DNA of 64,000 bases, from assembly GCF_030053135.1 (NCBI RefSeq), contig NZ_CP125652.1, positions 4,024,501 through 4,088,500 on the forward strand, read 5' to 3'. Every line of letters begins with the position of its first letter. Position 1 is the first letter of the stretch. Position numbers and translations under genes: made by a program. This document shows, one piece after another, positions 8,239-18,479 of this stretch. This DNA comes from Rhizobium sp. BT04. GTDB lineage: Bacteria; Pseudomonadota; Alphaproteobacteria; Rhizobiales; Rhizobiaceae. A model generated the notes under the pieces. It made no database searches and had not been told where the DNA came from. It was given only the letters and a program-made list of their open reading frames with translations.

Positions 8239-9654
8239 TCAGGTCTGCGTGCCGCCGACGGTGATCTGATCCATGCGCAGATGCGGCTGGCCGACGCCGA
8301 CCGGAACCCACTGGCCGGCCTTGCCGCAATTGCCGATGCCGGTGTCGAGTTTCATATCGTTGCCGATCATCGACACCCGCTTCATCGCGTCCGGCCCGTT
8401 GCCGATCAGCATCGCGCCCTTGATCGGCGCGCCGACCTTGCCGTTCTCGATCAGATAGGCCTCGGTGCAGCCGAAGACGAACTTGCCCGAGGTGATGTCC
8501 ACCTGGCCGCCGCCGAAGGAGACGGCATAGATGCCCTTTTTCACCGAGGCGATGATCTCCTCGGGCGTCTTGTCGCCGCCGAGCATATAGGTGTTGGTCA
8601 TGCGCGGCATCGGCACATGCGCATAGCCCTGGCGGCGGCCGTTGCCGGTGGGCTGCATGCCCATCAGCCGGGCGTTCTGCCGATCCTGCATGTAGCCGAC
8701 GAGCTTGCCGTTCTCGATCAGCACGTTGTAGCCCGATGGCGTGCCCTCGTCGTCGATGGTGATCGAGCCACGGCGGTTGTCGATCGTGCCGTCGTCGACG
8801 ACGGTGACGCCAGGCGCGGCGACCATCTGGCCGAGAAGGCCTGAAAAGGCCGAGGTCTTCTTGCGGTTGAAATCGCCTTCCAGCCCGTGACCGACAGCCT
8901 CATGCAGCATCACGCCAGGCCAGCCGGAGCCGAGCACGACATCCATCGTGCCCGCTGGCGCGTCGATCGCTTCGAGATTGACGAGCGCCTGGCGCAGCGC
9001 CTCGTCGGCGCCGTATTGCCAGCTGCCCTCGGCGATGAAATCGCCGAAGCCGATGCGCCCGCCGTGGCCGTAGGAGCCGCTCTCCTGGCGATCGCCTTCG
9101 CCGACCATCACCGAAATATTGATGCGCGTCATCGGCCGGATGTCGCGCACACGGTGTCCGTCGGCACGCAGGATATCGACGACCTGCCAGCTGGCGGCGA
9201 CCGAGGCCGTCACCTGCCGCACCTTGTCGTTCTTGCCTCTGAGATAGGCGTCAATGTCCTGCAGGACCTTGACCTTCTCCTCGAAGCTCGGCTGGCCGAT
9301 CGGGTTCTGGTCGCCGTAGAATTTCTTGTTGGTGCCTTGGGGTGCGGCGGCATAAGAGCCGGAATAGCCGCGCGTCACCGCGCCGACGGCATCCGCCGCC
9401 CGCTTCAGCGCCGCCACCGAGAGATCGCCGGCATGGGCGTAACCCACCGCTTCGCCGGCCACGGCGCGCAGGCCGAACCCTTGCTCGGTGTTGAAGCTGC
9501 CGCCCTTCAGACGGCCATTGTCGAAGGTCAGCGCTTCCGCCTGTGAGTGCTCGATGAACAGCTCGCCGTCATCGGCGCCGGACAGCGCTTCGGCCACGTG
9601 CTTGCGCATCGTCGCTTCGTCGGCATCGAAAAGCGTCAGGAGATCGGTGGTCAT
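8239..9654 (-). CDS. tldD: Metalloprotease TldD
   Basis: A 471-residue TldD subunit of the TldD/TldE (PmbA) protease. The zinc motif His-Glu-x3-His is at residues 251-256 (HEAVGHGLEGD). The C-terminal half has the expected MPRMTNTYMLGGD and FVFGCTEAYLIENGKVG blocks. In other bacteria the complex degrades unfolded peptides and matures some modified peptides. Length is right for the family. The acetyltransferase gene follows in the same direction. Confidence 0.95.
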   Translation of the reverse strand: MTTDLLTLFDADEATMRKHVAEALSGADDGELFIEHSQAEALTFDNGRLKGGSFNTEQGFGLRAVAGEAVGYAHAGDLSVAALKRAADAVGAVTRGYSGSYAAAPQGTNKKFYGDQNPIGQPSFEEKVKVLQDIDAYLRGKNDKVRQVTASVAASWQVVDILRADGHRVRDIRPMTRINISVMVGEGDRQESGSYGHGGRIGFGDFIAEGSWQYGADEALRQALVNLEAIDAPAGTMDVVLGSGWPGVMLHEAVGHGLEGDFNRKKTSAFSGLLGQMVAAPGVTVVDDGTIDNRRGSITIDDEGTPSGYNVLIENGKLVGYMQDRQNARLMGMQPTGNGRRQGYAHVPMPRMTNTYMLGGDKTPEEIIASVKKGIYAVSFGGGQVDITSGKFVFGCTEAYLIENGKVGAPIKGAMLIGNGPDAMKRVSMIGNDMKLDTGIGNCGKAGQWVPVGVGQPHLRMDQITVGGTQT

Positions 9655-9782
9655 GGTATGGCTCCAATGGGCATGCGTTCAGGAATGCACTTACTCCCTA
9701 GATAGGGCTCCACATAATAAGGAGTGAAGCCCCGCCGTCGAATAATTCTTTTTTTTAAAGGGATGGGAGCGGCAAAACGCGC

Positions 9783-9867
9783 CCTCCGTCATCCTCGGCC
9801 TTGTGCCGAGGATCTGCTACATATCAGCCGGCTGCAGATGCTCGGGACAGGCCCGAGCATGACGGAG
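9783..9867. repeat. Palindromic intergenic repeat (GTCATCC family)
   Basis: The 303-bp gap between tldD and the IalB-family gene contains a bipartite palindrome. The outer ends CCTCCGTCATCC and ATGACGGAG face each other, and the inner hairpins are CCTCGGCcttgtGCCGAGG and GCTCGGGacagGCCCGAGC. The same family occurs at 21002-21102 and as a half element at 60581-60614. I saw no gene in the rest of this gap. Confidence 0.75.
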
Positions 9868-9957
9868 TATGGGTTGAGCTTCTGGAGTAAGGACGGCGAT
9901 GGGTGACGGAATGGGAGCGTAGTTGCACTCTACGCTCGACGCCGTCGCAGCCCGCCA

Positions 9958-10596
9958 TCACGGCAGAGCGTCAAAACCTTCGGCGAAGCCCTTGAGATCA
10001 ACAGGAATGCCGATGCCTTCTTCGGGGGTCTGGAAGACGATGAAGGTTGCCTGGGCGCCGCTGCGGAAGGTCTTGAGCAGTTCGTCCTCGAGCACGACTT
10101 CGGCATAACAGCCGTCGGCGAAGCAGCGGACGAAATAGGCGCGGCCGATATCCTTGCCGTCGACATTGAGCCCGAGGCCGTTCGGCAGCAGCACGCCGAG
10201 CGGCGCCAGAACGCGCAGAATCTTCGACTTGCGGTCGGCGGTCTTCAACACGACGACGGAAAGCCCGACCTCGGGCCGGTCCTCGGCGATGACATTCTGC
10301 ATCAGCGCGCATTGTTCGGTCGCGGCGCCCGCCGGCTTGTCGCAGACGACGGACCATGCGCCGTGATTGGACTTCACCGTGCCCGGCGCCTGCGGCTGGG
10401 TCTGGCCGGGCGTTACCTGGATATTCGGGCTGGCGGCATTCGGCTGCTGCGGCGCCGGGGCAGGAGCAGGCGCCGGCGCGGCAGCCGGCGGCTTGGCCGG
10501 TGACGGCGTGGGTTGTTGCGCGAAAACGGGCGTCGTCGCTGCGGCCGCGATGCTGGCAGTCACGAGAAGCGACTGCGCGAGGGAACGGAAACCCAT
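9958..10596 (-). CDS. Invasion-associated locus B (IalB) family protein
   Basis: A 212-residue secreted protein. The signal peptide ends near PVFAQQP. A proline/alanine-rich linker of about 50 residues follows, then the IalB domain with its conserved HGAWSVVCDKPAG and paired cysteines (CALMQN, FVRCFADGCYAEV). The family is named from a Bartonella factor for erythrocyte entry, but free-living and symbiotic alphaproteobacteria have many copies, and the molecular role is unknown. The start at MGFRSLAQ begins the signal peptide; a longer frame upstream does not look coding. Confidence 0.87.
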   Translation of the reverse strand: MGFRSLAQSLLVTASIAAAATTPVFAQQPTPSPAKPPAAAPAPAPAPAPQQPNAASPNIQVTPGQTQPQAPGTVKSNHGAWSVVCDKPAGAATEQCALMQNVIAEDRPEVGLSVVVLKTADRKSKILRVLAPLGVLLPNGLGLNVDGKDIGRAYFVRCFADGCYAEVVLEDELLKTFRSGAQATFIVFQTPEEGIGIPVDLKGFAEGFDALP

Positions 10597-10933
10597 GGAA
10601 ACCTCTGGATATCGAATCATTGCGGCTATTGTTGAAGCTGCCCACCAAAAATGAAAAGCCCCACCCCGTGAAAACCGGGGGACTGCGGCGGAAATTGGAC
10701 CTTTGCGAAATAATGTGTCGCGCGCGGATTGGCCGGAAAGCCGATTTTTCATATGCTGATGAAAAACTTGGGATGTTTTGCCGTTCCCGCCTGCCTATGC
10801 TTTCAGCAAAAATGCCGCATAGACAATTGCTCTGGCCTGTTGCGGCAAATGCCAAACTGTGGTTTGAAGCGCTGAAGATGGCAAGGATTCTGCGTTCTAT
10901 TTTGCAGGTCAAGCGCTCGAGGGAGATAATAAG
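10597..10933. promoter_or_regulatory. Divergent region between ialB-like gene and ctaC
   Basis: A 337-bp non-coding region that must hold the promoters of both the IalB-family gene and the cta operon. Visible structures are a hairpin CCCCGtgaaaacCGGGG near 10665 and a perfect 8-bp inverted repeat, TTTTTCAT (10745-10752) and ATGAAAAA (10759-10766), with a six-base centre, which could be an operator. I could not assign a clear -35/-10 pair. Confidence 0.35.
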
Positions 10934-11821
10934 GTGATGAAGAAGGCTTATGCAGCCCTGACCACGCTGGTCTGTCTGCTTTTTGCTTCCGGCACATATG
11001 CCGACCAGCCCATGCCGTGGCAGGCGACGCTGCAGCCGGCGGCAACGCCGATCATGCGGGAAATTCATTGGTTCGAACAATATACCCTGTGGTTTATCGT
11101 TCCGATCACGCTCTTCGTTCTGGTCCTGCTCATCGTCGTCTGTTTCAAGTTCCGCGCCAGCGCGAACCCGGTTCCCTCGAAGACGAGCCATAACACGCTG
11201 ATCGAGATTGCCTGGACCGTGGGGCCGGTCCTCGTGCTGCTCCTTCTCGCCATTCCCTCGTTCAACCTGCTGACGGCGCAGCTGACGCTGCCCGAAAACC
11301 CCGACGTCACGATCAAGGCGACCGCCACCCAGTGGCAGTGGAACTACGAATATGAAGGTTCGGGCGAGAGCCCGCTGGCTTTCGATTCCTACTTGCTGAA
11401 GGATCAGGATCGCGCCGCTGCCGGCAAGGAAGACAAGTCGATCTATCCGAGGCTTCTCGCCGTCGACAACGAGCTGGTCCTGCCTGTCAACAAGACGGTC
11501 CGCGTTCTCGTGACCTCGGCGCCGACCGACGTCATCCACGCTTTCGCCATGCCGTCTTTCGGCGTCAAGATCGATGCCGTGCCGGGCCGTCTCAACGAGA
11601 CCTGGTTCAGGGCCGAGCGCGAGGGCCTGTTCTATGGCCAGTGTTCCGAGCTCTGCGGCAAGGACCATGCGTTCATGCCGATCGCCATCCGCGTCGTCTC
11701 CGAGGACAAGTACAAGCAGTGGCTGACCGCAGCCGCCAGCGACCTGCCCGGCGCCTACAAGACACTCATGGCCGCAACCGATGGTCCCGCAAAGACCCTC
11801 GACGTTGCCGAAGCACAGTAA
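10934..11821 (+). CDS. ctaC: Cytochrome c oxidase subunit II
   Basis: A 295-residue subunit II of an aa3-type cytochrome c oxidase. A signal peptide (to about residue 23), two transmembrane helices (near 50-75 and 95-115) and a periplasmic cupredoxin domain are visible. The CuA ligands are in VIHAFAMPSFG and YGQCSELCGKDHAFM. It accepts electrons from cytochrome c. The GTG at 10934 has a GGGAG site eight bases upstream; the ATG three bases later is an equal alternative. It is the first gene of the cta operon. Confidence 0.95.
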   Translation: MMKKAYAALTTLVCLLFASGTYADQPMPWQATLQPAATPIMREIHWFEQYTLWFIVPITLFVLVLLIVVCFKFRASANPVPSKTSHNTLIEIAWTVGPVLVLLLLAIPSFNLLTAQLTLPENPDVTIKATATQWQWNYEYEGSGESPLAFDSYLLKDQDRAAAGKEDKSIYPRLLAVDNELVLPVNKTVRVLVTSAPTDVIHAFAMPSFGVKIDAVPGRLNETWFRAEREGLFYGQCSELCGKDHAFMPIAIRVVSEDKYKQWLTAAASDLPGAYKTLMAATDGPAKTLDVAEAQ

Positions 11822-13546
<1,725 letters not shown>

Positions 13547-13557
13547 TTGCGCGGATC

Positions 13558-13590
13558 ATCAGGACGCCGCATTCGATACGGCGTCCTGAT
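13558..13590 (+). terminator. Intercistronic hairpin between ctaD and ctaB
   Basis: A perfect 12-bp stem, ATCAGGACGCCG and CGGCGTCCTGAT, with a nine-base loop, lies in the 64-bp gap between ctaD and ctaB. No T-run follows (AGTTTGAC), so it looks like a partial terminator or an mRNA-stabilising structure that would set the ratio of oxidase subunits to assembly factors. Confidence 0.5.
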
Positions 13591-13610
13591 AGTTTGACAT
13601 TCAGGACGGA

Positions 13611-14564
13611 ATGATGACGGTCATCGACAATCACGAGGTGCTTGCAAAGGACGGCGAATTGTCGGAAGCGAGTGCGCGCGATTATTTTGAATTGCTGAAA
13701 CCACGGGTGATGTCGCTCGTGGTCTTCACTGCCTTTGCCGGTCTCGTGCTGGCGCCGGGTCACATCCATCCCGTCCTCGGGCTGATCGCCATCCTCTGTA
13801 TCGCCGTCGGCGCCGGCGCCTCCGGCGCGTTGAACATGTGGTATGACGCCGATATCGACGCGATCATGAGCCGCACCGCCAACCGTCCGATCCCGGCCGG
13901 CCGCATCGCGCCGTCGGAGGCGCTCGCCTTCGGCCTGGTGCTGTCAGGCTTCTCGGTCGTCATCCTCGGCCTGGCCGTCAACTGGCTCTCGGCCGGCATC
14001 CTCGCCTTCACCATCTTCTTCTACGCCGTTGTCTACACCATGTGGCTGAAGCGCTCGACGCCGCAGAACATCGTCATCGGCGGTGCCGCCGGCGCCTTCC
14101 CGCCGATGATCGGCTGGGCTTGCGTCACCAACAGCGTGACGATCGAGAGCACCGTTCTCTTCCTCATCATCTTCCTGTGGACGCCGGCGCATTTCTGGGC
14201 GCTGGCCCTCTTCAAGATGCGCGATTACGAGGCCGTCGGCGTGCCGATGCTGCCGAATGTCGCCGGCGAGCGGGTGACCAAACATCAGATCGTCGCCTAT
14301 GCGGTGCTGACCGCCATCTGCGCGGTCTTGCCGTCCTTCCTCGGTTTCGCGAGCCTGGGTTATGGCCTCGTCACTGCGGCCCTCGGCGCCATCTTCATAT
14401 ACTGTTCCATCGCCGTCTGGCGCATGCCCGACGGCGATCTGAAGATGATCCCGGCCAAGAAGCTCTTCGCCTTTTCGATCTTCTATCTCTTCGCCGTGTT
14501 CTCCGCCTTGATGATCGACCGGCTGGCCTCGCTGCTGGTCTCGCATGCGGGAGGTTGGTTCTGA
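13611..14564 (+). CDS. ctaB: Protoheme IX farnesyltransferase
   Basis: A 317-residue polytopic membrane prenyltransferase that adds farnesyl to haem b to make haem o, the precursor of haem a. The UbiA-family aspartate motifs are visible: [19 protein letters not shown] near residue 85 and the later [14 protein letters not shown]. About nine hydrophobic helices fit the family. An in-frame ATG at 13614 is better spaced from the AGGA site and may be the true start. Its stop overlaps the next gene by ATGA. Confidence 0.95.
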   Translation: MMTVIDNHEVLAKDGELSEASARDYFELLKPRVMSLVVFTAFAGLVLAPGHIHPVLGLIAILCIAVGAGASGALNMWYDADIDAIMSRTANRPIPAGRIAPSEALAFGLVLSGFSVVILGLAVNWLSAGILAFTIFFYAVVYTMWLKRSTPQNIVIGGAAGAFPPMIGWACVTNSVTIESTVLFLIIFLWTPAHFWALALFKMRDYEAVGVPMLPNVAGERVTKHQIVAYAVLTAICAVLPSFLGFASLGYGLVTAALGAIFIYCSIAVWRMPDGDLKMIPAKKLFAFSIFYLFAVFSALMIDRLASLLVSHAGGWF

Positions 14565-14704
14565 TGGAAATGGTCAAGCTCACCGAAGCGCAGCGCAAGT
14601 CGCGCCGCAACCGCAACGTCGCTCTCGGGCTGGTGCTCGCCGGCCTCGTCATTCTCTTCTACGCGATCACCATCGTGAAGATCGGCGGGGGGATGGCCGG
14701 ATGA
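14564..14704 (+). CDS. CoxF-type small membrane protein
   Basis: A 46-residue protein: a basic N terminus ([14 protein letters not shown]) followed by one transmembrane helix (about residues 19-38) and a short glycine-rich tail. It overlaps ctaB upstream and ctaG downstream by ATGA at each end, so translation is coupled. Its place between ctaB and ctaG is that of the small CoxF protein in alphaproteobacterial cta operons. A role in oxidase assembly is inferred from position. Confidence 0.85.
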   Translation: MEMVKLTEAQRKSRRNRNVALGLVLAGLVILFYAITIVKIGGGMAG

Positions 14705-15309
14705 GCGACAACGCCGCCGCACCGAAGAAACAGGGCCGCAACAACGGCGCCGTCGTCATGATGTGCCTGAGCTTCGTCTTCGGCATGGGCGCGATGAGCT
14801 ATGCCGCCGTGCCGCTCTACCGCATCTTCTGCCAGGTGACCGGTTATAACGGCACGACCCAGCGCGTCGACCAGGTGTCGAGCGTGGTGCTCGACCGCAC
14901 CATGCGCGTCACCTTCGACGCCAATGTCGCGCCGGGCCTTCAGTGGGATTTCAAGCCGGTCGAGCGCGAGGTCAATCCGAAGATCGGCGAAACGATCCAG
15001 GTGAATTTCACTGCCGAGAATCGCTCGAACGAGACCCAGCGCGGCCAGGCGGTTTTCAACGTCACGCCGGGCGAAGCGGGCGTCTATTTCAACAAGGTGC
15101 AATGTTTCTGCTTTACGGAAACGGACCTGAAGCCGGGCGAGAAGCTCGACATGCCGGTGGTGTTCTACATCGATCCTGACATCGTCAAGGCGGTGGAATC
15201 GAAGAACATCCACACGGTGACGCTGTCATATACGTTCTACCCGAAAGAGGGTCCGAAGCCTCTGGCTTCGAATGAGGGTGGAGCGGAGAAGATGGAAAAG
15301 AAACTTTGA
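14701..15309 (+). CDS. ctaG: Cytochrome c oxidase assembly protein CtaG (Cox11)
   Basis: A 202-residue copper chaperone for the CuB site. One N-terminal membrane helix (about residues 18-40) is followed by a periplasmic immunoglobulin-like domain with the copper motif [15 protein letters not shown] (Cys-Phe-Cys) near residues 135-150, and a further cysteine in [12 protein letters not shown]. It overlaps coxF by four bases. Confidence 0.95.
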   Translation: MSDNAAAPKKQGRNNGAVVMMCLSFVFGMGAMSYAAVPLYRIFCQVTGYNGTTQRVDQVSSVVLDRTMRVTFDANVAPGLQWDFKPVEREVNPKIGETIQVNFTAENRSNETQRGQAVFNVTPGEAGVYFNKVQCFCFTETDLKPGEKLDMPVVFYIDPDIVKAVESKNIHTVTLSYTFYPKEGPKPLASNEGGAEKMEKKL

Positions 15310-15369
15310 TCAAGGCTCGTTTCCGGCTATGCCGGGAGCGGAGTGAAGGAAGACACCGGGGATAGCTAC

Positions 15370-16248
15370 ATGGCCGATGCTCATCAGAAGAATCACGACT
15401 ATCACATCATCGATCCGAGCCCGTGGCCGATTCTTGCCTCGCTCGGCGCCTTCATCATGGCGATCGGCGGCGTCTGCTACATGCGCTACCTGAACGGCGG
15501 TTCGTTCAAGGTCGCCGGCGCCGAACTCGCCAATCCCTGGCTCTTCTATATTGGCTTCGCCCTGGTTCTCTACGTCATGTACGGCTGGTGGGCCGATACG
15601 GTGAAGGAAGCCCATGAGGGCGCCCACACCCGCGTCGTCTCGCTGCACTTGCGCTACGGCATGATCATGTTCATCGCTTCCGAAGTGATGTTCTTCGTCG
15701 CCTGGTTCTGGGCCTATTTCGACGCCAGCCTCTATCCGAACGAAGCGATCCAGGCCTCGCGCCTGCTCTACACCGGCGGCACCTGGCCGCCGAAGGGCAT
15801 CGAGGTTCTCGATCCCTGGCATCTGCCGATCTACAACACCGTCATCCTGCTGCTGTCGGGCACGACGGTCACCTGGGCGCACCATGCGCTGCTGCACAAC
15901 GACCGCAAGGGCCTGATCCAGGGCCTGACGCTGACGGTGCTGCTCGGCATCCTGTTCTCCTCCGTGCAGGCTTATGAATATGCCCACGCGCCCTTCGCCT
16001 TCAAGAATTCGATCTACGGCGCGACCTTCTTCATGGCGACCGGCTTCCACGGTTTCCACGTCCTGGTCGGCACGATCTTCCTGCTGGTCTGCCTGCTGCG
16101 CGCGCTGCGCGGCGACTTCACCCCGAAGCAGCATTTCGGCTTCGAGGCGGCCGCCTGGTACTGGCATTTCGTCGACGTCGTCTGGCTGTTCCTGTTCTTC
16201 TGCATCTACGTCTGGGGCGGCTGGGGCGCTCCGCTGGCCGCAGGCTGA
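15370..16248 (+). CDS. ctaE: Cytochrome c oxidase subunit III
   Basis: A 292-residue subunit III with seven membrane helices. Conserved stretches include SEVMFFVAWFWAYFDASLYP near residue 105-125 and the C-terminal AAWYWHFVDVVWLFLFFCIYVWG. The frame is open nine codons earlier, but the ATG at 15370 starts the conserved MADAHQKNHDYHI sequence. It is the last gene of this part of the operon and a strong terminator follows. Confidence 0.96.
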   Translation: MADAHQKNHDYHIIDPSPWPILASLGAFIMAIGGVCYMRYLNGGSFKVAGAELANPWLFYIGFALVLYVMYGWWADTVKEAHEGAHTRVVSLHLRYGMIMFIASEVMFFVAWFWAYFDASLYPNEAIQASRLLYTGGTWPPKGIEVLDPWHLPIYNTVILLLSGTTVTWAHHALLHNDRKGLIQGLTLTVLLGILFSSVQAYEYAHAPFAFKNSIYGATFFMATGFHGFHVLVGTIFLLVCLLRALRGDFTPKQHFGFEAAAWYWHFVDVVWLFLFFCIYVWGGWGAPLAAG

Positions 16249-16270
16249 TCGGAGCCATAGTCAAGCAAAA

Positions 16271-16295
16271 GGCGGGCCTCGTGCCCGCCTTTTTT
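16271..16295 (+). terminator. Rho-independent terminator after ctaE
   Basis: A perfect 7-bp GC stem, GGCGGGC and GCCCGCC, with a five-base loop, followed by TTTTTT. It lies 22 bp after the ctaE stop and closes the cta transcription unit. Confidence 0.9.
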
Positions 16296-16411
16296 GTTGG
16301 TGGGTGTCATTTTGCTCGACCTCGGCCACGGCTGTTGACGCTAGTTGAACGACCGGGTTGATGGTCGACACTTTGGACCGCGATGAGCGCTCAGTGCGCG
16401 CCTTTATCGCC

Positions 16412-17053
16412 TCAACGCTCCCCGGCGATCCGTTCGAAGGCCGAAGGCTGGGGAATACCGAGATCCAGCTGATGGCGGATCGCTTCGGCGCATTCGAGCG
16501 GTGTCAGCACTGATGTATCGACCTCCATATCGTAGATGCCGGGCCGATGCACCTCGTCCTGCCAGCGTTGCACCGGTTCTGGAACGGGCACGTCCCGCGT
16601 GGCGCTGAGATAAAGCGTCTCGCGCCCTTCTTGGGCAATCTCGCGCCGCTGCATGATCGTCTCGATCGGACAGCGCACGCCGACGAACAGCACGGGGAAG
16701 TCTTCCAGGCGCCGGGCGCAATCGGCAAGAATGCCAAGCGGCTGCGAATAGCCATCGTGATGGCCGAGATCGGCGACGACGTTGAGGCCGAACCCGGCAT
16801 GGATAGCCATCGATTCGTAGAGTGCTGCATAAAAGAACGGCACCAGTTCCTCCAGATCCGGCCGTTCGCCGCCCGGCCGCAGTCCGATGCCCGGCAGGTA
16901 GCGCTCCGGCGTCATGGCATTGTAGCTGTCGACGCCGAGGTTGAGCCACGGCCCTTCGAAATGTTCCTGTACTGCGCGGGCGATGCTTGATTTGCCGCTC
17001 CGCGGCGCGCCGTTCAGGATAATGATCTGCACGGAATGGCTGTCGTTGGTCAT
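16412..17053 (-). CDS. Chloramphenicol phosphotransferase-like kinase
   Basis: A 213-residue P-loop kinase. The Walker A motif is GAPRSGKSS at residues 15-23. The nucleotide-kinase fold follows, with DLGHHDGYSQPL, FVGVRCPIETIMQRR (lid-type arginines) and a C-terminal helix. The best family match is the CPT-like proteins, named after Streptomyces chloramphenicol 3-O-phosphotransferase. Whether it modifies an antibiotic or a native metabolite cannot be told. It sits alone on the minus strand between ctaE and the DUF983-SURF1 pair, so it interrupts a respiratory cluster. Confidence 0.8.
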   Translation of the reverse strand: MTNDSHSVQIIILNGAPRSGKSSIARAVQEHFEGPWLNLGVDSYNAMTPERYLPGIGLRPGGERPDLEELVPFFYAALYESMAIHAGFGLNVVADLGHHDGYSQPLGILADCARRLEDFPVLFVGVRCPIETIMQRREIAQEGRETLYLSATRDVPVPEPVQRWQDEVHRPGIYDMEVDTSVLTPLECAEAIRHQLDLGIPQPSAFERIAGER

Positions 17054-17287
17054 CAGTTTTCTTCTTCTGTTTGGCGCGAATCAGACCAGCGCCGTGTCTT
17101 TTGGTGACGAGCAAAGGACGCTGTAACCCTTTGATTTTCCGCATAATCCCTTCAATGCATTCGGATTCGGGGAATTCTGCAGTGACGAAATCGCGCAGGC
17201 ATTTCCCTTCGTCCTGCGAATAATTTATGGGAGAGTTAAGGCGGCATTGAAAAAGCCGCGGCCGCCAAGGTTACGCAAAGGAATGGC

Positions 17288-17668
17288 ATGAACGAGGACC
17301 GCGCCCATTTTCCCCCCGTCGATCCGGTCAAGACAGGCATCAAGGGCTGCTGCCCGCGCTGCGGCGAGGGTAAGCTGTTCGATGGCCTGCTCGGCGTAAA
17401 ACCGCGCTGCGCCGCCTGCGGCCTCGATTATTCCTTCGCCGATTCCGGCGACGGCCCGGCCGTCTTCGTCATCCTCATCGTCGGTTTCATCGTCATCGGC
17501 ATGGTGCTGTGGCTGCAGGTGAATTACGGACCGCCGATCTGGGTGCATATCCTGCTCTTTGCTCCATTGACGATCATCCTGTCGCTCACGACGCTGCGCT
17601 GGTTCAAGGGCATCCTGATCGCCATGCAATACCGCCACAATGCCCGCGAAGGACGCCTCAGTGACTGA
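17288..17668 (+). CDS. DUF983 zinc-ribbon membrane protein
   Basis: A 126-residue protein with an N-terminal zinc ribbon (CCPRCGEGKLF and CAACGLDYSF, residues 19-50) and two membrane helices after residue 60. DUF983 proteins are regularly found beside SURF1 and oxidase genes in alphaproteobacteria. A part in haem-copper oxidase assembly is likely but unproven. Its stop overlaps the preferred SURF1 start. Confidence 0.85.
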   Translation: MNEDRAHFPPVDPVKTGIKGCCPRCGEGKLFDGLLGVKPRCAACGLDYSFADSGDGPAVFVILIVGFIVIGMVLWLQVNYGPPIWVHILLFAPLTIILSLTTLRWFKGILIAMQYRHNAREGRLSD

Positions 17669-18416
17669 AATAGAGCACGTAACGCCGCGCCGCCGGCTGC
17701 CTGTTGCAACCGGCATCCTGGTGCTGATCGCGCTCGCCATCCTGATTTCGCTTGGCACCTGGCAGGTGGAGCGCCTCCACTGGAAGGAAGGCCTGCTTGC
17801 CGATATCGCCGCGCGCCAGGCAGCAAGCCCCGTGCCGCTCGCCGACATCGAGGCGATAGCGGCCGCAGGCGGCGATATCGAATATCGCAAGGTCACCGCC
17901 ACCGGCCGCTATATCAACAACAAGGAGCGGCACTTCTTCGCCACCTGGCGCGGCCAGACCGGCTATTACATCTATACCCCGCTGGAACTTGCCGACGGGC
18001 GGGCGCTCTTCGTCAATCGCGGCTTCGTTCCCTTTGACAATAAGGAGCCGGAGATGCGCATGCAGGGCCAGCTGACGGATCAGCAGACCGTCACCGGTCT
18101 CGCGCGCAGCAAACTGACCGGCAAGCCCTCCTGGGTGGTGCCCGACAACGACGTCGCCAAGAACATCTTCTACTGGAAGGACCTCGACGTCATGGCCTCC
18201 AGCGTCGGGCTGGAGAAAGCGCGCGTCATTCCCTTTTTCGTCGATGCCGATTCCACCCCCAATCCGGCCGGCCTGCCGATCGGCGGGGTGACCCAGGTGG
18301 ATCTGCCGAACGACCATCTGCAATATGCCTTTACCTGGTACGGGCTTGCTGCCGTGCTCGTCGTCGTGGTGGTGATCTCCTGGTTCCGCAAGGGGACCAA
18401 GGCAGCCCCGCAATAG
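17661..18416 (+). CDS. SURF1 family oxidase assembly protein
   Basis: A 251-residue protein with a membrane helix at each end (about residues 14-34 and 220-240) and a periplasmic domain between, the SURF1/Shy1 layout. Conserved segments are LGTWQVERLHWKE, FVNRGFVPFDN and the C-terminal NDHLQYAFTWYGLA. The family inserts haem a into subunit I. I chose GTG at 17661, which has GAAGGA eight bases upstream and overlaps the DUF983 stop; an ATG 21 bases earlier is possible but has no clear ribosome site. Confidence 0.93.
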   Translation: MTEIEHVTPRRRLPVATGILVLIALAILISLGTWQVERLHWKEGLLADIAARQAASPVPLADIEAIAAAGGDIEYRKVTATGRYINNKERHFFATWRGQTGYYIYTPLELADGRALFVNRGFVPFDNKEPEMRMQGQLTDQQTVTGLARSKLTGKPSWVVPDNDVAKNIFYWKDLDVMASSVGLEKARVIPFFVDADSTPNPAGLPIGGVTQVDLPNDHLQYAFTWYGLAAVLVVVVVISWFRKGTKAAPQ

Positions 18417-18479
18417 TATCGCTTCAATTCTTGGCCATATTGGGCTAGAGGTCCCTAAATCTCTCAACCCGGAACAGAC

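Noticed and set aside
9724..9906. A 60-codon frame between tldD and the IalB-family gene
   Set aside because: It is read through a palindromic repeat and has no ribosome site or coding signal.
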